NCBI RefSeq assembly: GCF_001071995.1
Contig: NZ_JVNU01000046.1
Coordinates: 1-49,815, forward strand
Direction of reading: 5' to 3'
DNA: 49,815 bases
DNA from: Streptococcus sp. 263_SSPC
GTDB lineage: Bacteria; Bacillota; Bacilli; Lactobacillales; Aerococcaceae
The position numbers were made by a program, and so were the translations under genes. The notes below the pieces were generated by a model. It was not told where the DNA came from, made no database searches, and saw nothing but the letters and a program-made list of their open reading frames with translations. Within the stretch, counting starts at the first letter, position 1; every line of letters begins with the position of its first letter. Of the stretch, positions 14,253-22,038 are shown piece after piece.

Positions 14253-15698
14253 ATGGATAAAAAGCAAAGAATATTATGGGGCGGAGCTACCGCTTCTAGC
14301 CAATATGAAGGTGGTTTCACAGACTCGAAAGGGTTAGATACGCAAGATTGCCGTGCGTATTTACCACGAACTTCGAACGCAACAGAAGAAACACGATTAT
14401 TAACGAAAGAAAAAATTGAAGAAGCTAAACGCTTGGATAGCGGCAAGTATTATCCGTTCAGAAACGGGACAAAAGGTTTTGAACATTTGGAAGAAGATAT
14501 TGAATACCTAGATGAGTTAGGGTTAGATTTATATCGGTTTTCTATTAGTTGGGCAAGACTTTTTCCAAATGGAGTAGAAGAAGTACCTTCTCCAGAAGGG
14601 GTCGCTTATTATGATCGAGTTTTTAATCTCTTAACAGAAAAGAAAATTAAAATCTTTTTGACTCTCAATCATTATGCAATGCCGATTTATTTGGTAGAGC
14701 AGTACGGTGGGTGGAAAGGAAGAGAATGTATCGAGCATTTCATGCGTTTTGCTACCTTTGTTTTTGAAAGATGGGGGAACTTAGTCGAATATTGGTTGCC
14801 ATTTAACGAGATTAACGCAGGGTACTTTAGCCCATTCAATGGTGTTGGTTTGTTGAAAGGTGAAAATGGGTTTGATTTATCTGATGTATTCCAAGCTTTA
14901 CACCATCAGTTTGTTGCAAGTGCAAAAACGATTAAGTTAGCTAGAGAAATGAAACTCCCCGGTCGTTTTGGATCTATGATTGCTTGTTTCTGTTATTATC
15001 CGTTAACTAGTAGACCGGAAGATAATTTAAAACTAGTTTTTGAAGAGCAAATGAACCAATGGTACTGCATGGATATTTTGTCTAAAGGAGAGTATCCATA
15101 TTATGCAGAAACCTTCTTTGAAAACAAAAATATTGTTCTAAACATTACGGATGAGGACAAGAAACTATTAAAAGAGAATACTTGCGACTTTGTTTCAATT
15201 TCTTTCTATACATCATCTGTAATTACTGTGGAAGAAGCAGATAAAACAGCTGGGAATTTGGTAGTTTCTACTAAGAATCCTTATTTGAAAGCCAGTGAAT
15301 GGGGATGGCAAATTGATCCGGTTGGGCTAAGAACTTCATTACATAAAGTGTACGAACGATATGGGAAGCCGGTAATCGTATCAGAAAATGGATTAGGCGC
15401 ACGTGATGTACTGACTGAAAATGGAGAAGTTCATGATGAGTATAGAATTGACTATATGAAGAGTTATTATGAGCAAGCCCAATTGGCGCTAGAAGATGGA
15501 GTTCCACTTGAAGCTTATATTGCTTGGGGAATCATTGACATTGTATCTGCTGGAAGTTGTGAAATGGATAAACGCTATGGTGTTATCTACGTAGATGCAG
15601 ATAATCTAGGTAATGGAAGTTATAAGCGATATAAGAAAGATAGTTTCTATTGGTATAAAGACTTCATTCAAAAGTATAAAGAACAAAATAACGGTTAA
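14253..15698 (+). CDS. GH1 family 6-phospho-beta-glycosidase
   Basis: The 481-aa protein has the GH1 barrel. The acid/base Glu is in WLPFNEINA (about residue 188) and the nucleophile Glu in VIVSENGLGARD (about residue 376). LYRFSISWARLFPNG is a GH1 hallmark. The C-terminal YKKDSFYWYK matches the 6-phosphate-recognising region of phospho-beta-glycosidases. It would hydrolyse a disaccharide phosphorylated on its non-reducing sugar. In this operon that may be GlcNAc-6P linked to (anhydro)MurNAc; cellobiose-6P or chitobiose-6P are the conventional alternatives. It starts five bases after the mupG stop and has only a weak ribosome binding site. Confidence 0.88.
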   Translation: MDKKQRILWGGATASSQYEGGFTDSKGLDTQDCRAYLPRTSNATEETRLLTKEKIEEAKRLDSGKYYPFRNGTKGFEHLEEDIEYLDELGLDLYRFSISWARLFPNGVEEVPSPEGVAYYDRVFNLLTEKKIKIFLTLNHYAMPIYLVEQYGGWKGRECIEHFMRFATFVFERWGNLVEYWLPFNEINAGYFSPFNGVGLLKGENGFDLSDVFQALHHQFVASAKTIKLAREMKLPGRFGSMIACFCYYPLTSRPEDNLKLVFEEQMNQWYCMDILSKGEYPYYAETFFENKNIVLNITDEDKKLLKENTCDFVSISFYTSSVITVEEADKTAGNLVVSTKNPYLKASEWGWQIDPVGLRTSLHKVYERYGKPVIVSENGLGARDVLTENGEVHDEYRIDYMKSYYEQAQLALEDGVPLEAYIAWGIIDIVSAGSCEMDKRYGVIYVDADNLGNGSYKRYKKDSFYWYKDFIQKYKEQNNG

Positions 15699-15739
15699 AG
15701 AAATGATGTTTTATTTAATGGTTGAAGAGAGTGTGTTAT

Positions 15740-16582
15740 ATGAGTGTGCTGTATAAAATAAAAAGCTCGATCGATGCTTTTACGGAAACAGAACGTAATA
15801 TAGCTGAATTTATTTTTGAAAATAAACAAATAGTGTTAGATTCTAATGCTAAAGAATTGGGGGAGCTGACAAAAACATCAGCATCAGCTTGGGTTCGATT
15901 TTCAAAGAAAATGGGGTATAAAGGTTTACCAGCGTTTAAAGTAGAATTAGCAAAAGAAAAAGATAGTTTAGATGAAGGTGATATTGAGACCTTTTTAAAC
16001 TCAAGCGATTCCTTGATGATGTTACTTCAAAAAACAGAAAATATGTTAACTCAGAATATCAAAGAAACCTTTGCCTTACTTGATTATCATGCTTTAGAGA
16101 AAGCAATTGAATCGATTAATGAAGCAAAAACAGTTTATTTATTAGGAGTTGGCGGAAGCAGTATTGTTTGTTTAGATTTCTATCATAAAATGACACGTAT
16201 CCATCAAGAAATCATATACGATCGTGATTTGCATACATTAATGGCACGTGTAGCACAGCTAGAGAAAGGCGATGTTGTTATTGTCATTAGTTATAGTGGC
16301 GAGACAGAATCCGTAAATTCGATTGCCAAAGTTGCAAAAAAACTTGGAGCTAAAGTTGTAGGAGTTACAAAGTATAACTTAAAATCGACTTTATCAACAT
16401 TGTCAGATATCCGATTGTTTGTTCCAGTGGAAGAAAAAGAAATTCGTCTAGGTTCTATCACTTCTCGGAATAGTTTATTAACGATTACCGATTTACTGTA
16501 TTACGGAATTGCGAAGAAAGATTTTAATATTACAAAAGACTTGCTTGTTAGAACACGACAATTCATTAAGGAGGTTCAATAA
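15740..16582 (+). CDS. RpiR-family transcriptional regulator of locus 1
   Basis: The protein is about 280 aa. The N-terminal RpiR helix-turn-helix is at residues about 1-75 (TETERNIAEFIFENKQIV and then GELTKTSASAWVRFSKKMGY). The C-terminal SIS sugar-phosphate-binding domain is at about 110-245 (VYLLGVGGSSIVCLDF and then DVVIVISYSGETESV). Such proteins commonly sense MurNAc-6P or related phosphosugars. ATG 15740 is preferred; an in-frame TTG at 15722 would add six residues but has no better ribosome binding site. Its stop overlaps the anmK start as TAATG. Confidence 0.85.
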   Translation: MSVLYKIKSSIDAFTETERNIAEFIFENKQIVLDSNAKELGELTKTSASAWVRFSKKMGYKGLPAFKVELAKEKDSLDEGDIETFLNSSDSLMMLLQKTENMLTQNIKETFALLDYHALEKAIESINEAKTVYLLGVGGSSIVCLDFYHKMTRIHQEIIYDRDLHTLMARVAQLEKGDVVIVISYSGETESVNSIAKVAKKLGAKVVGVTKYNLKSTLSTLSDIRLFVPVEEKEIRLGSITSRNSLLTITDLLYYGIAKKDFNITKDLLVRTRQFIKEVQ

Positions 16583-17724
16583 TGCTGGCAGTAGGGTTAA
16601 TGTCTGGAACATCTTTAGATGGTGTGGATACGGTCCTTTGTGAAATTACTGGGTACGATGAATCCACACAAGTAAAACAATTAAACTTTATTACGGTAGA
16701 TATTCCGGAAAGTTTACGAACAAAAATTAGAAAATGCTGTAGCAGAGAATTAATTCCTGTGGATCTGATCTGTTCTTTGAATTTTGAATTAGGCTATCTT
16801 TTCGCGGATGCAGTAAAACGTATTTGCAAAGAGTCCAATGTTCAATTAGAAGATTTGTCGTTTATCGCAAGTCATGGACAGACTATTTTCCATATTCCGA
16901 AAGCTTATGATGATTATGTCCCAAGTACATTACAAATTGGAGAAGCGGCAATCATTGCGAATGAATGTAAAACAGATGTGATTTCAAACTTCCGCGTGAT
17001 GGATATGGCGGTAGGTGGGGAAGGAGCACCTTTAGTTCCTTATAGTGAGACTTTACTATATGGTGAAGATCATCAAGCAGTGGCGCTGCAGAATATCGGA
17101 GGTATTGGAAATGTGACTGTTCTTCCTAAAAAGGGAGATGAGAAAAAAGTCATTGCTTTTGATACGGGTCCAGGGAATATGATGATTGATGAAGCTGTTC
17201 GAACTTTCTATGGAGAGAAATATGATAAGGATGGATTTTATGCTCGACAAGGAAAGATGATACCGCAACTGGCAGAAGAACTAAAAGAGCATCCTTACTT
17301 TAAGATGGATCTTCCGAAAACCACGGGTAGAGAAATGTTTGGAGAACATTTTACAAGAGGGCTTCTTGAAAAGTATCGCTCTAATGATGCGAACGACATT
17401 ATTCATACGTTAACGTGGTTTACGGCCTATTCGATTGCATATCATTATAAGAAACATTTGATTGGTGCATATGATTTGAAGAAGTGCATTGTTGGTGGCG
17501 GAGGTGCCTATAATTCTTATCTACTTGAGCTCATCCAAAAAGAGATGCCAGAAGTTCAAGTGATTACACAAGAAGAACATGGTTTTTCTTCTGAAGCAAA
17601 AGAAGCATTGGCATTCGTGATTTTAGGGAATCAAACGTACCATAGAAGACCATCTAATGTTCCTTCTGCCACTGGCGCAAAGAAGAGTGTCATATTAGGT
17701 CAAATTACCTATCCAACTTTATAA
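16582..17724 (+). CDS. anmK: 1,6-anhydro-N-acetylmuramic acid kinase AnmK
   Basis: The 380-aa protein shows the AnmK signatures GLMSGTSLDGVD at the N-terminus, SHGQTIFH, QIGEAAIIA, NIGGIGNVT and FDTGPGNMMID. AnmK opens the anhydro ring and phosphorylates to give MurNAc-6P, the MurQ substrate. AnhydroMurNAc is made by lytic transglycosylases and is abundant in Gram-negative wall turnover. A Gram-positive gene next to a PTS therefore suggests scavenging of neighbours' wall fragments. AAGGAGG precedes the ATG. It is the last gene of the operon, ahead of a strong terminator. Confidence 0.93.
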   Translation: MLAVGLMSGTSLDGVDTVLCEITGYDESTQVKQLNFITVDIPESLRTKIRKCCSRELIPVDLICSLNFELGYLFADAVKRICKESNVQLEDLSFIASHGQTIFHIPKAYDDYVPSTLQIGEAAIIANECKTDVISNFRVMDMAVGGEGAPLVPYSETLLYGEDHQAVALQNIGGIGNVTVLPKKGDEKKVIAFDTGPGNMMIDEAVRTFYGEKYDKDGFYARQGKMIPQLAEELKEHPYFKMDLPKTTGREMFGEHFTRGLLEKYRSNDANDIIHTLTWFTAYSIAYHYKKHLIGAYDLKKCIVGGGGAYNSYLLELIQKEMPEVQVITQEEHGFSSEAKEALAFVILGNQTYHRRPSNVPSATGAKKSVILGQITYPTL

Positions 17725-17732
17725 AAAAACAA

Positions 17733-17766
17733 AAATGCCTATTGTGAATTTTCACAATAGGCATTT
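17733..17766. terminator. Bidirectional terminator between anmK and the sugar kinase gene
   Basis: AAATGCCTATTGTGAA and TTCACAATAGGCATTT form a 16-bp stem, with A runs on the left and T runs on the right, so it serves both converging genes. Confidence 0.85.
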
Positions 17767-17770
17767 GTTT

Positions 17771-18622
17771 TTATAAATAAAAGACACTTTCCGTTGCCGA
17801 TTTAGAGGGAATAATATTTAAACGTTTTTGAGAAGACTCAATTGCAGAAATACAACTATTCAGTACTGTGGAATTTTTCTTAGCGACACTTCCTTCAAAA
17901 GCGACAGGAATGATAGTTTCATTGTTACAAGATAATAGTGTTCTTGCGATATCTTTTCCAGCTTGTTGAGCGAGAGTGTGTAAAAAGTAATTGGCGTCAT
18001 ATGTGCTGCAAAAGCTAGCAAGTTTTGCAACTTCTGTTTTTGGTTCTGAATAGACCGTTTGTACAATGGTGCTTCTGTCAGGGAAGAGTTCTTTCAGCAT
18101 TGGAACTAATTCACAGAAATCTAAAGGAGATTCAGCATAATCTAGATAATCAACATATGTTTTTAAGATCTGTTTTCCAATCCAGTAGCCGCTACCTTCA
18201 TCACCTAGAATGTGCCCCCAACCACCTTTCTGAATAAATTCTCCGTCTTTTCTTGAGAGAAGCGAAGACCCTGTTCCTGCGATGAATAGATTCCCATCGT
18301 TATTTTTGAATGTAGCAATATGACTCATTTTTAGGTCAGAATCAACTACGAAACGACATAAGATTTTTTTACTAAAAGCATCGGTCAATTTTTCGACAAC
18401 TGTCCCTGCTCCTGCCATACCAATAGAAATACAGTTGATATCTGAATATTGGAGATTGTTATTTGAGAGTAAGTGCTCAATAACTTGTACTACATTTGAT
18501 ACTGCAAGCTCGAAGTTTACAATCGGATTTCCCATCTCTCCAATATATTCATCAACGATTTCATGATCTTTGTATAAAACTCCTTTTGTCTTTGTGCCTC
18601 CGCCATCAATTCCGATTCTCAT
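17771..18622 (-). CDS. BadF/BadG-type sugar kinase, likely GlcNAc/MurNAc kinase
   Basis: The protein is about 283 aa of the ASKHA-fold BadF/BadG/BcrA/BcrD ATPase family. The phosphate-1 motif is GIDGGGTKTKGVL at the N-terminus, and later elements include SIGMAGAGT, AGTGSSL and GGWGHILGDEGSGYWIG. The family includes N-acetylglucosamine and MurNAc kinases. Here it would phosphorylate GlcNAc released by MupG, or MurNAc, feeding GlcNAc-6P. The start at 18622 is chosen because AAAGGAG lies eight bases upstream; an upstream in-frame ATG at 18643 lacks a site. It may be transcribed from its own promoter because a terminator lies before it. Confidence 0.85.
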   Translation of the reverse strand: MRIGIDGGGTKTKGVLYKDHEIVDEYIGEMGNPIVNFELAVSNVVQVIEHLLSNNNLQYSDINCISIGMAGAGTVVEKLTDAFSKKILCRFVVDSDLKMSHIATFKNNDGNLFIAGTGSSLLSRKDGEFIQKGGWGHILGDEGSGYWIGKQILKTYVDYLDYAESPLDFCELVPMLKELFPDRSTIVQTVYSEPKTEVAKLASFCSTYDANYFLHTLAQQAGKDIARTLLSCNNETIIPVAFEGSVAKKNSTVLNSCISAIESSQKRLNIIPSKSATESVFYL

Positions 18623-18693
18623 AGTAAAACTCCTTTCATACATATTATTGATTAAGATAAATAGTTTCAGTTTGGATTGTCCCCTAAAAAGCT

Positions 18694-18719
18694 ATAGAAA
18701 AACCACCCATAAAAGGGTG
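18694..18719 (-). terminator. Terminator of the murR-like gene
   Basis: On the minus strand CCACCC pairs with GGGTGG around TTTTAT, followed by TTTTTC. It separates the regulator gene from the kinase gene. Confidence 0.7.
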
Positions 18720-18754
18720 GAGCTCTAAGTTACAGAGAAATAGTGACTTTAATA

Positions 18755-19558
18755 TTATTTTCTCAATTCATGCGTCAACTTGTAGCTGCTTTCTAGAATG
18801 TCGTTTTCACGACTTTCGTCTTTTTGAAGAAGACCCAAGTAGAGTAAGTCGACTAAGAAGAGTGAGTCGTTACGGCTGGTAATGGCTGCAGAACGAATCG
18901 ATTTTTCATGGCGAGGAACTTTGAGACAATACGTGCTAAGAGCATCTAGATTGTTGTTTCCTTGTGCGGTAATGGATACCGTTGGAATCCCTCGTTTTTT
19001 AGCGATATCAAACGCTGCAGTGACTTCTCTTGTGTTTGCAGAGTAGCTGACCCCAATCACTAAGTCTTTTTCGGTAGCGTTACTCAAACTAGCTAATTGA
19101 ATATGAGAGTCAGTGTGGTAGACGATATTTTTACCGATACGGCTAAGTTTAAAGTAAATGTCACTACAGACCATCCCTGAAGCGCCAACCCCAAAAGTGT
19201 AGATTTTACGCGCGTTCTTAAGTAAGTCAATGACGCGGTCAAGTGTGTCGTCGTCGATTAGTTCAATCGTCATTTCATAAGAACGCGTAACCGTCTTAAT
19301 TAATTTGGATTGAATCGTTTTAATGGAGTCATCCTTGTCGATTTGTTCATCGATGGATTGTGAATTTTGTTGCGCCAAATTCACCTTGAAGCGAGAATAA
19401 GAACGGAACCCAATTTTTTTAATATATTTACTAATAGAAGAAGACGAAACCCCAATTTCATCTGCTAATACATGAATGCTCGAAGAAAGCACAACATCAG
19501 AGTGTTTGGCGATAAATTCTTCAATTTTTTTATCTGTTGCTGTTAAAAACTTTTTCAT
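18755..19558 (-). CDS. murR: RpiR-family regulator, MurR-like
   Basis: The protein is about 267 aa, with the RpiR helix-turn-helix at the N-terminus (VLADEIGVSSSSISKYIKKI) and a SIS domain (IYTFGVGASGMVCSDIYFK and then DLVIGVSYSANTREV). It is divergent from murQ-murP-mupG, the usual place of MurR, the MurNAc-6P-responsive repressor. ATG 19558 follows AGGTAGGG; an in-frame ATG at 19600 overlaps the promoter and is unlikely. It is clearly related in architecture to the regulator at 15740, but the sequences differ widely. Confidence 0.85.
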   Translation of the reverse strand: MKKFLTATDKKIEEFIAKHSDVVLSSSIHVLADEIGVSSSSISKYIKKIGFRSYSRFKVNLAQQNSQSIDEQIDKDDSIKTIQSKLIKTVTRSYEMTIELIDDDTLDRVIDLLKNARKIYTFGVGASGMVCSDIYFKLSRIGKNIVYHTDSHIQLASLSNATEKDLVIGVSYSANTREVTAAFDIAKKRGIPTVSITAQGNNNLDALSTYCLKVPRHEKSIRSAAITSRNDSLFLVDLLYLGLLQKDESRENDILESSYKLTHELRK

Positions 19559-19578
19559 AGAATCCCTACCTTTTTCGA

Positions 19579-19598
19579 GAAATATTGTTTCCGATTTC
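19579..19598. promoter_or_regulatory. Candidate MurR operator near the murR start
   Basis: GAAAT (19579-19583) and ATTTC (19594-19598) form an inverted repeat between the murR start and its -10. The right half, CGATTTCATTAT, is repeated at about 19653-19664 in the murQ promoter region. Confidence 0.45.
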
Positions 19599-19627
19599 AT
19601 TATACTGTATTGAAATAAAATTTACAA
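19599..19627 (-). promoter_or_regulatory. Promoter of the murR-like gene
   Basis: On the minus strand TTGTAA (19622-19627), a 17-bp spacer and TATAAT (19599-19604) form a near-consensus promoter that overlaps the divergent murQ promoter. Confidence 0.7.
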
Positions 19628-19638
19628 CGCTGTATAAT
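19610..19638 (+). promoter_or_regulatory. Promoter of the murQ-murP-mupG operon
   Basis: TTGAAA (19610-19615), a 17-bp spacer and TATAAT (19633-19638) form a strong sigma-A promoter. The overlap with the murR promoter lets one bound repressor affect both directions. Confidence 0.75.
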
Positions 19639-19644
19639 AGTTTT

Positions 19645-19661
19645 ATGAAAAACGATTTCAT
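19645..19661. promoter_or_regulatory. Candidate MurR operator downstream of the murQ -10
   Basis: ATGAAA and TTTCAT flank AACGA just past the -10 box. The dyad position over the transcription start is typical of repression. Confidence 0.5.
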
Positions 19662-19700
19662 TATGAATTTTAGTGGAATTTTTAAGAGGAGGTGGAGAAA

Positions 19701-20606
19701 ATGGATGACATTTCAAAATTAATGACAGAGCAAGTCAATGACAGAAGTAAGGATATCGAAACACAGTCAATTGGTGAGATTTTACGTTATATGAATGACG
19801 AAAACAGGAAAATCACTGATGCGATTGAACAGTGCATTCCAGAAATTGAAAAAGTTACAGCAGGTGTTGTACAAGCATTCGAGAAAGGAGGCCGATTGAT
19901 CTATCTGGGCGCGGGGACTTCTGGTCGACTTGGTGTTCTGGACGCAAGCGAATGCCCACCAACATTCGGTGTATCACCCGAGATGGTAGTGGGAATCATT
20001 GCAGGTGGAGATTACGCTCTTCGAAACGCTATAGAAGGCGCCGAAGACGATGAAACCTTAGCCGAAGCACAGTTGAGAGACTTGGATCTTGTCAAAGAGG
20101 ATGTAGTCATCGGAATTAGCGCGAGTGGACGCACTCCTTATGTCGCAGCAGGACTTGCCTATGCGAATACGGTTGGATGTTTCACAGGTGCGATTTCCAA
20201 TTCTCCGAACGCTTTAATCTCTCAAGTCGCTTTAGTTGGTATCGAAGCGATTACTGGCCCAGAAGTGGTTACAGGCTCTACTCGAATGAAAGCAGGGACG
20301 GCACAAAAAATCATTCTCAATATGATAACGACGACTGCGATGATTCAAGTAGGAAAAATCTTCAAAGGATATATGGTCGATGTTCAACCGACAAATATGA
20401 AGTTGAAACAACGAGCAACCAATATTCTTGCAAAGATTACCGATCTTTCTCCAGAAGACGCAAGACGTGTTCTTGAGGACAATGATTTTGATTTAAAAGT
20501 CGCTATTATCTCTCAAATACATCATATTTCGGCAAAAGAGGCAGAAAAACTGCTTCAAGAAAATCAAATGAATATTGTAAAGGCAATGAAAAATAAGGAG
20601 GCTTAA
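19701..20606 (+). CDS. murQ: N-acetylmuramic acid 6-phosphate etherase MurQ (copy 2)
   Basis: The protein is about 301 aa with the complete MurQ motif set: YLGAGTSGRLGVLDA, SECPPTFG, IEGAEDDETLAEAQL and TRMKAGTAQKIILNM. The start at 19701 is preceded by GAGGAGG at eight bases; a GTG at 19692 lies within that site. The enzyme duplicates the function of the product encoded at 9789 but serves the MurP locus. The two copies differ throughout (for example SPEMVVGIIAGGD against DKGLVVGVMAGGD), so they are old paralogues or came from different sources rather than a recent duplication. Confidence 0.93.
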   Translation: MDDISKLMTEQVNDRSKDIETQSIGEILRYMNDENRKITDAIEQCIPEIEKVTAGVVQAFEKGGRLIYLGAGTSGRLGVLDASECPPTFGVSPEMVVGIIAGGDYALRNAIEGAEDDETLAEAQLRDLDLVKEDVVIGISASGRTPYVAAGLAYANTVGCFTGAISNSPNALISQVALVGIEAITGPEVVTGSTRMKAGTAQKIILNMITTTAMIQVGKIFKGYMVDVQPTNMKLKQRATNILAKITDLSPEDARRVLEDNDFDLKVAIISQIHHISAKEAEKLLQENQMNIVKAMKNKEA

Positions 20607-20610
20607 TAAA

Positions 20611-22038
20611 ATGGATGCAAAGAAAGTAGCAAGTGAAATTTTAAGTAAAGTCGGGCAAAAAGAAAATGTAGTCAGTAACGCAACATGTATGACTCGCTTA
20701 CGTCTGACAGTAGCAGATACATCTAAAGTGGATGTGGCTGGATTAAAAGATGTGGATTCAGTTTTAGGGGTTGTCGAACGTGAACAAGGAGTTCAAATCG
20801 TTTTAGGACCTGGTAAAGTGACTGAAGTTGGTCGCGAATTTGCGGAATTAACAGGAATTGAATTAGGTAGCGTGGATGAAGTCGACGCAGCTGATTTAGC
20901 AAAACAAAACAAAAAAGAAAATAAAGCAAAACATAGAGGCCCTGTTCAACGCTTCTTGGAACATATCGCTAACATTTTCGTGCCATTATTACCAGGGATT
21001 ATCGCAGCTGGTTTAATTAACGGTATTTCAAACGTTATTAACGTAACAACACAAAACGCATATAACTTCGAATGGTGGTACCAAGCCATTCGTACAATGG
21101 GTTGGGGTCTATTCACCTTCTTACCTTTATATGTAGGATACAATGCCGCTCGTGAGTTCAAAGGAACACCTATTCTTGGGGCAATCGCTGGAAGTATGTC
21201 ACTTGGTGTTACAACAATGCCACTTCTATTAAAAACAGACGCTGGTCAAGTGTTGATGCCATTTACTGGTAAAGCCTTCAACCCAGGTGCTGGTGGTTTA
21301 TTAGCTGCATTAATGATGGGGATTGTAGTAGCTTACTTAGAACGCGCTGTTGACAAAGTGATTCCAACAATGTTGAAAACATTCTTGACTCCATTATTAA
21401 CATTAATCATTGGCGCATTCTTATCAGTATTAATCATCCAACCTGCTGGCGCTGCGTTAACTCAAGGTATTTACACAGTATTAAACTTCGTATATGAACA
21501 ATTAGGAATCTTTGGTGGTTACATTTTAGCGGCTGGATTCTTACCAATCGTATCTGTTGGTTTACACCAAGCCTTAACTCCAATCCACGTGCTATTAAAC
21601 GATCCAAACGGACCAAGTCAAGGTATCAACTACCTATTGCCAATCTTAATGATGGCCGGTGGTGGACAAGTGGGTGCAGGTTTAGCATTATACTTGAAGA
21701 CTAAGAACAAAAAATTAAAACAATTAACAAGAGACTCATTACCAGTTGGTATCTTAGGTATCGGGGAACCAATGATGTACGCTGTAACACTTCCTTTAGG
21801 TAAACCATTCTTAACAGCCTGCTTAGGATCTGGTGTCGGCGGTATGTTAGCAGTTCTATTCCACTTAGGTACTGTATCTCAAGGGGTTTCTGGGTTATTC
21901 GGTGCTTTAATTATGGTACCAGGAACTCAAGTACTCTTCTTAACTGCAATGGTTGGAGCTTACATCGGTGGATTTGTTATCACATGGTTCTTCGGTGTAG
22001 ATGAAGATCGTATTAACGAAGTATATGGAAACAAATAG
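20611..22038 (+). CDS. murP: PTS MurNAc-specific EIIBC, MurP
   Basis: The 475-aa protein has an EIIB domain of glucose/sucrose type at residues 1-85 with phosphocysteine Cys26 in NATCMTRLR. A linker leads to an EIIC domain of about ten membrane segments (about 110-465) containing GIGEPMMYAVTLPL. It lacks EIIA and would take phosphate from a glucose-type EIIA encoded elsewhere. Family and context (murR, murQ, mupG) support import and 6-phosphorylation of MurNAc and MurNAc-GlcNAc. It starts four bases after the murQ stop. Confidence 0.9.
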   Translation: MDAKKVASEILSKVGQKENVVSNATCMTRLRLTVADTSKVDVAGLKDVDSVLGVVEREQGVQIVLGPGKVTEVGREFAELTGIELGSVDEVDAADLAKQNKKENKAKHRGPVQRFLEHIANIFVPLLPGIIAAGLINGISNVINVTTQNAYNFEWWYQAIRTMGWGLFTFLPLYVGYNAAREFKGTPILGAIAGSMSLGVTTMPLLLKTDAGQVLMPFTGKAFNPGAGGLLAALMMGIVVAYLERAVDKVIPTMLKTFLTPLLTLIIGAFLSVLIIQPAGAALTQGIYTVLNFVYEQLGIFGGYILAAGFLPIVSVGLHQALTPIHVLLNDPNGPSQGINYLLPILMMAGGGQVGAGLALYLKTKNKKLKQLTRDSLPVGILGIGEPMMYAVTLPLGKPFLTACLGSGVGGMLAVLFHLGTVSQGVSGLFGALIMVPGTQVLFLTAMVGAYIGGFVITWFFGVDEDRINEVYGNK

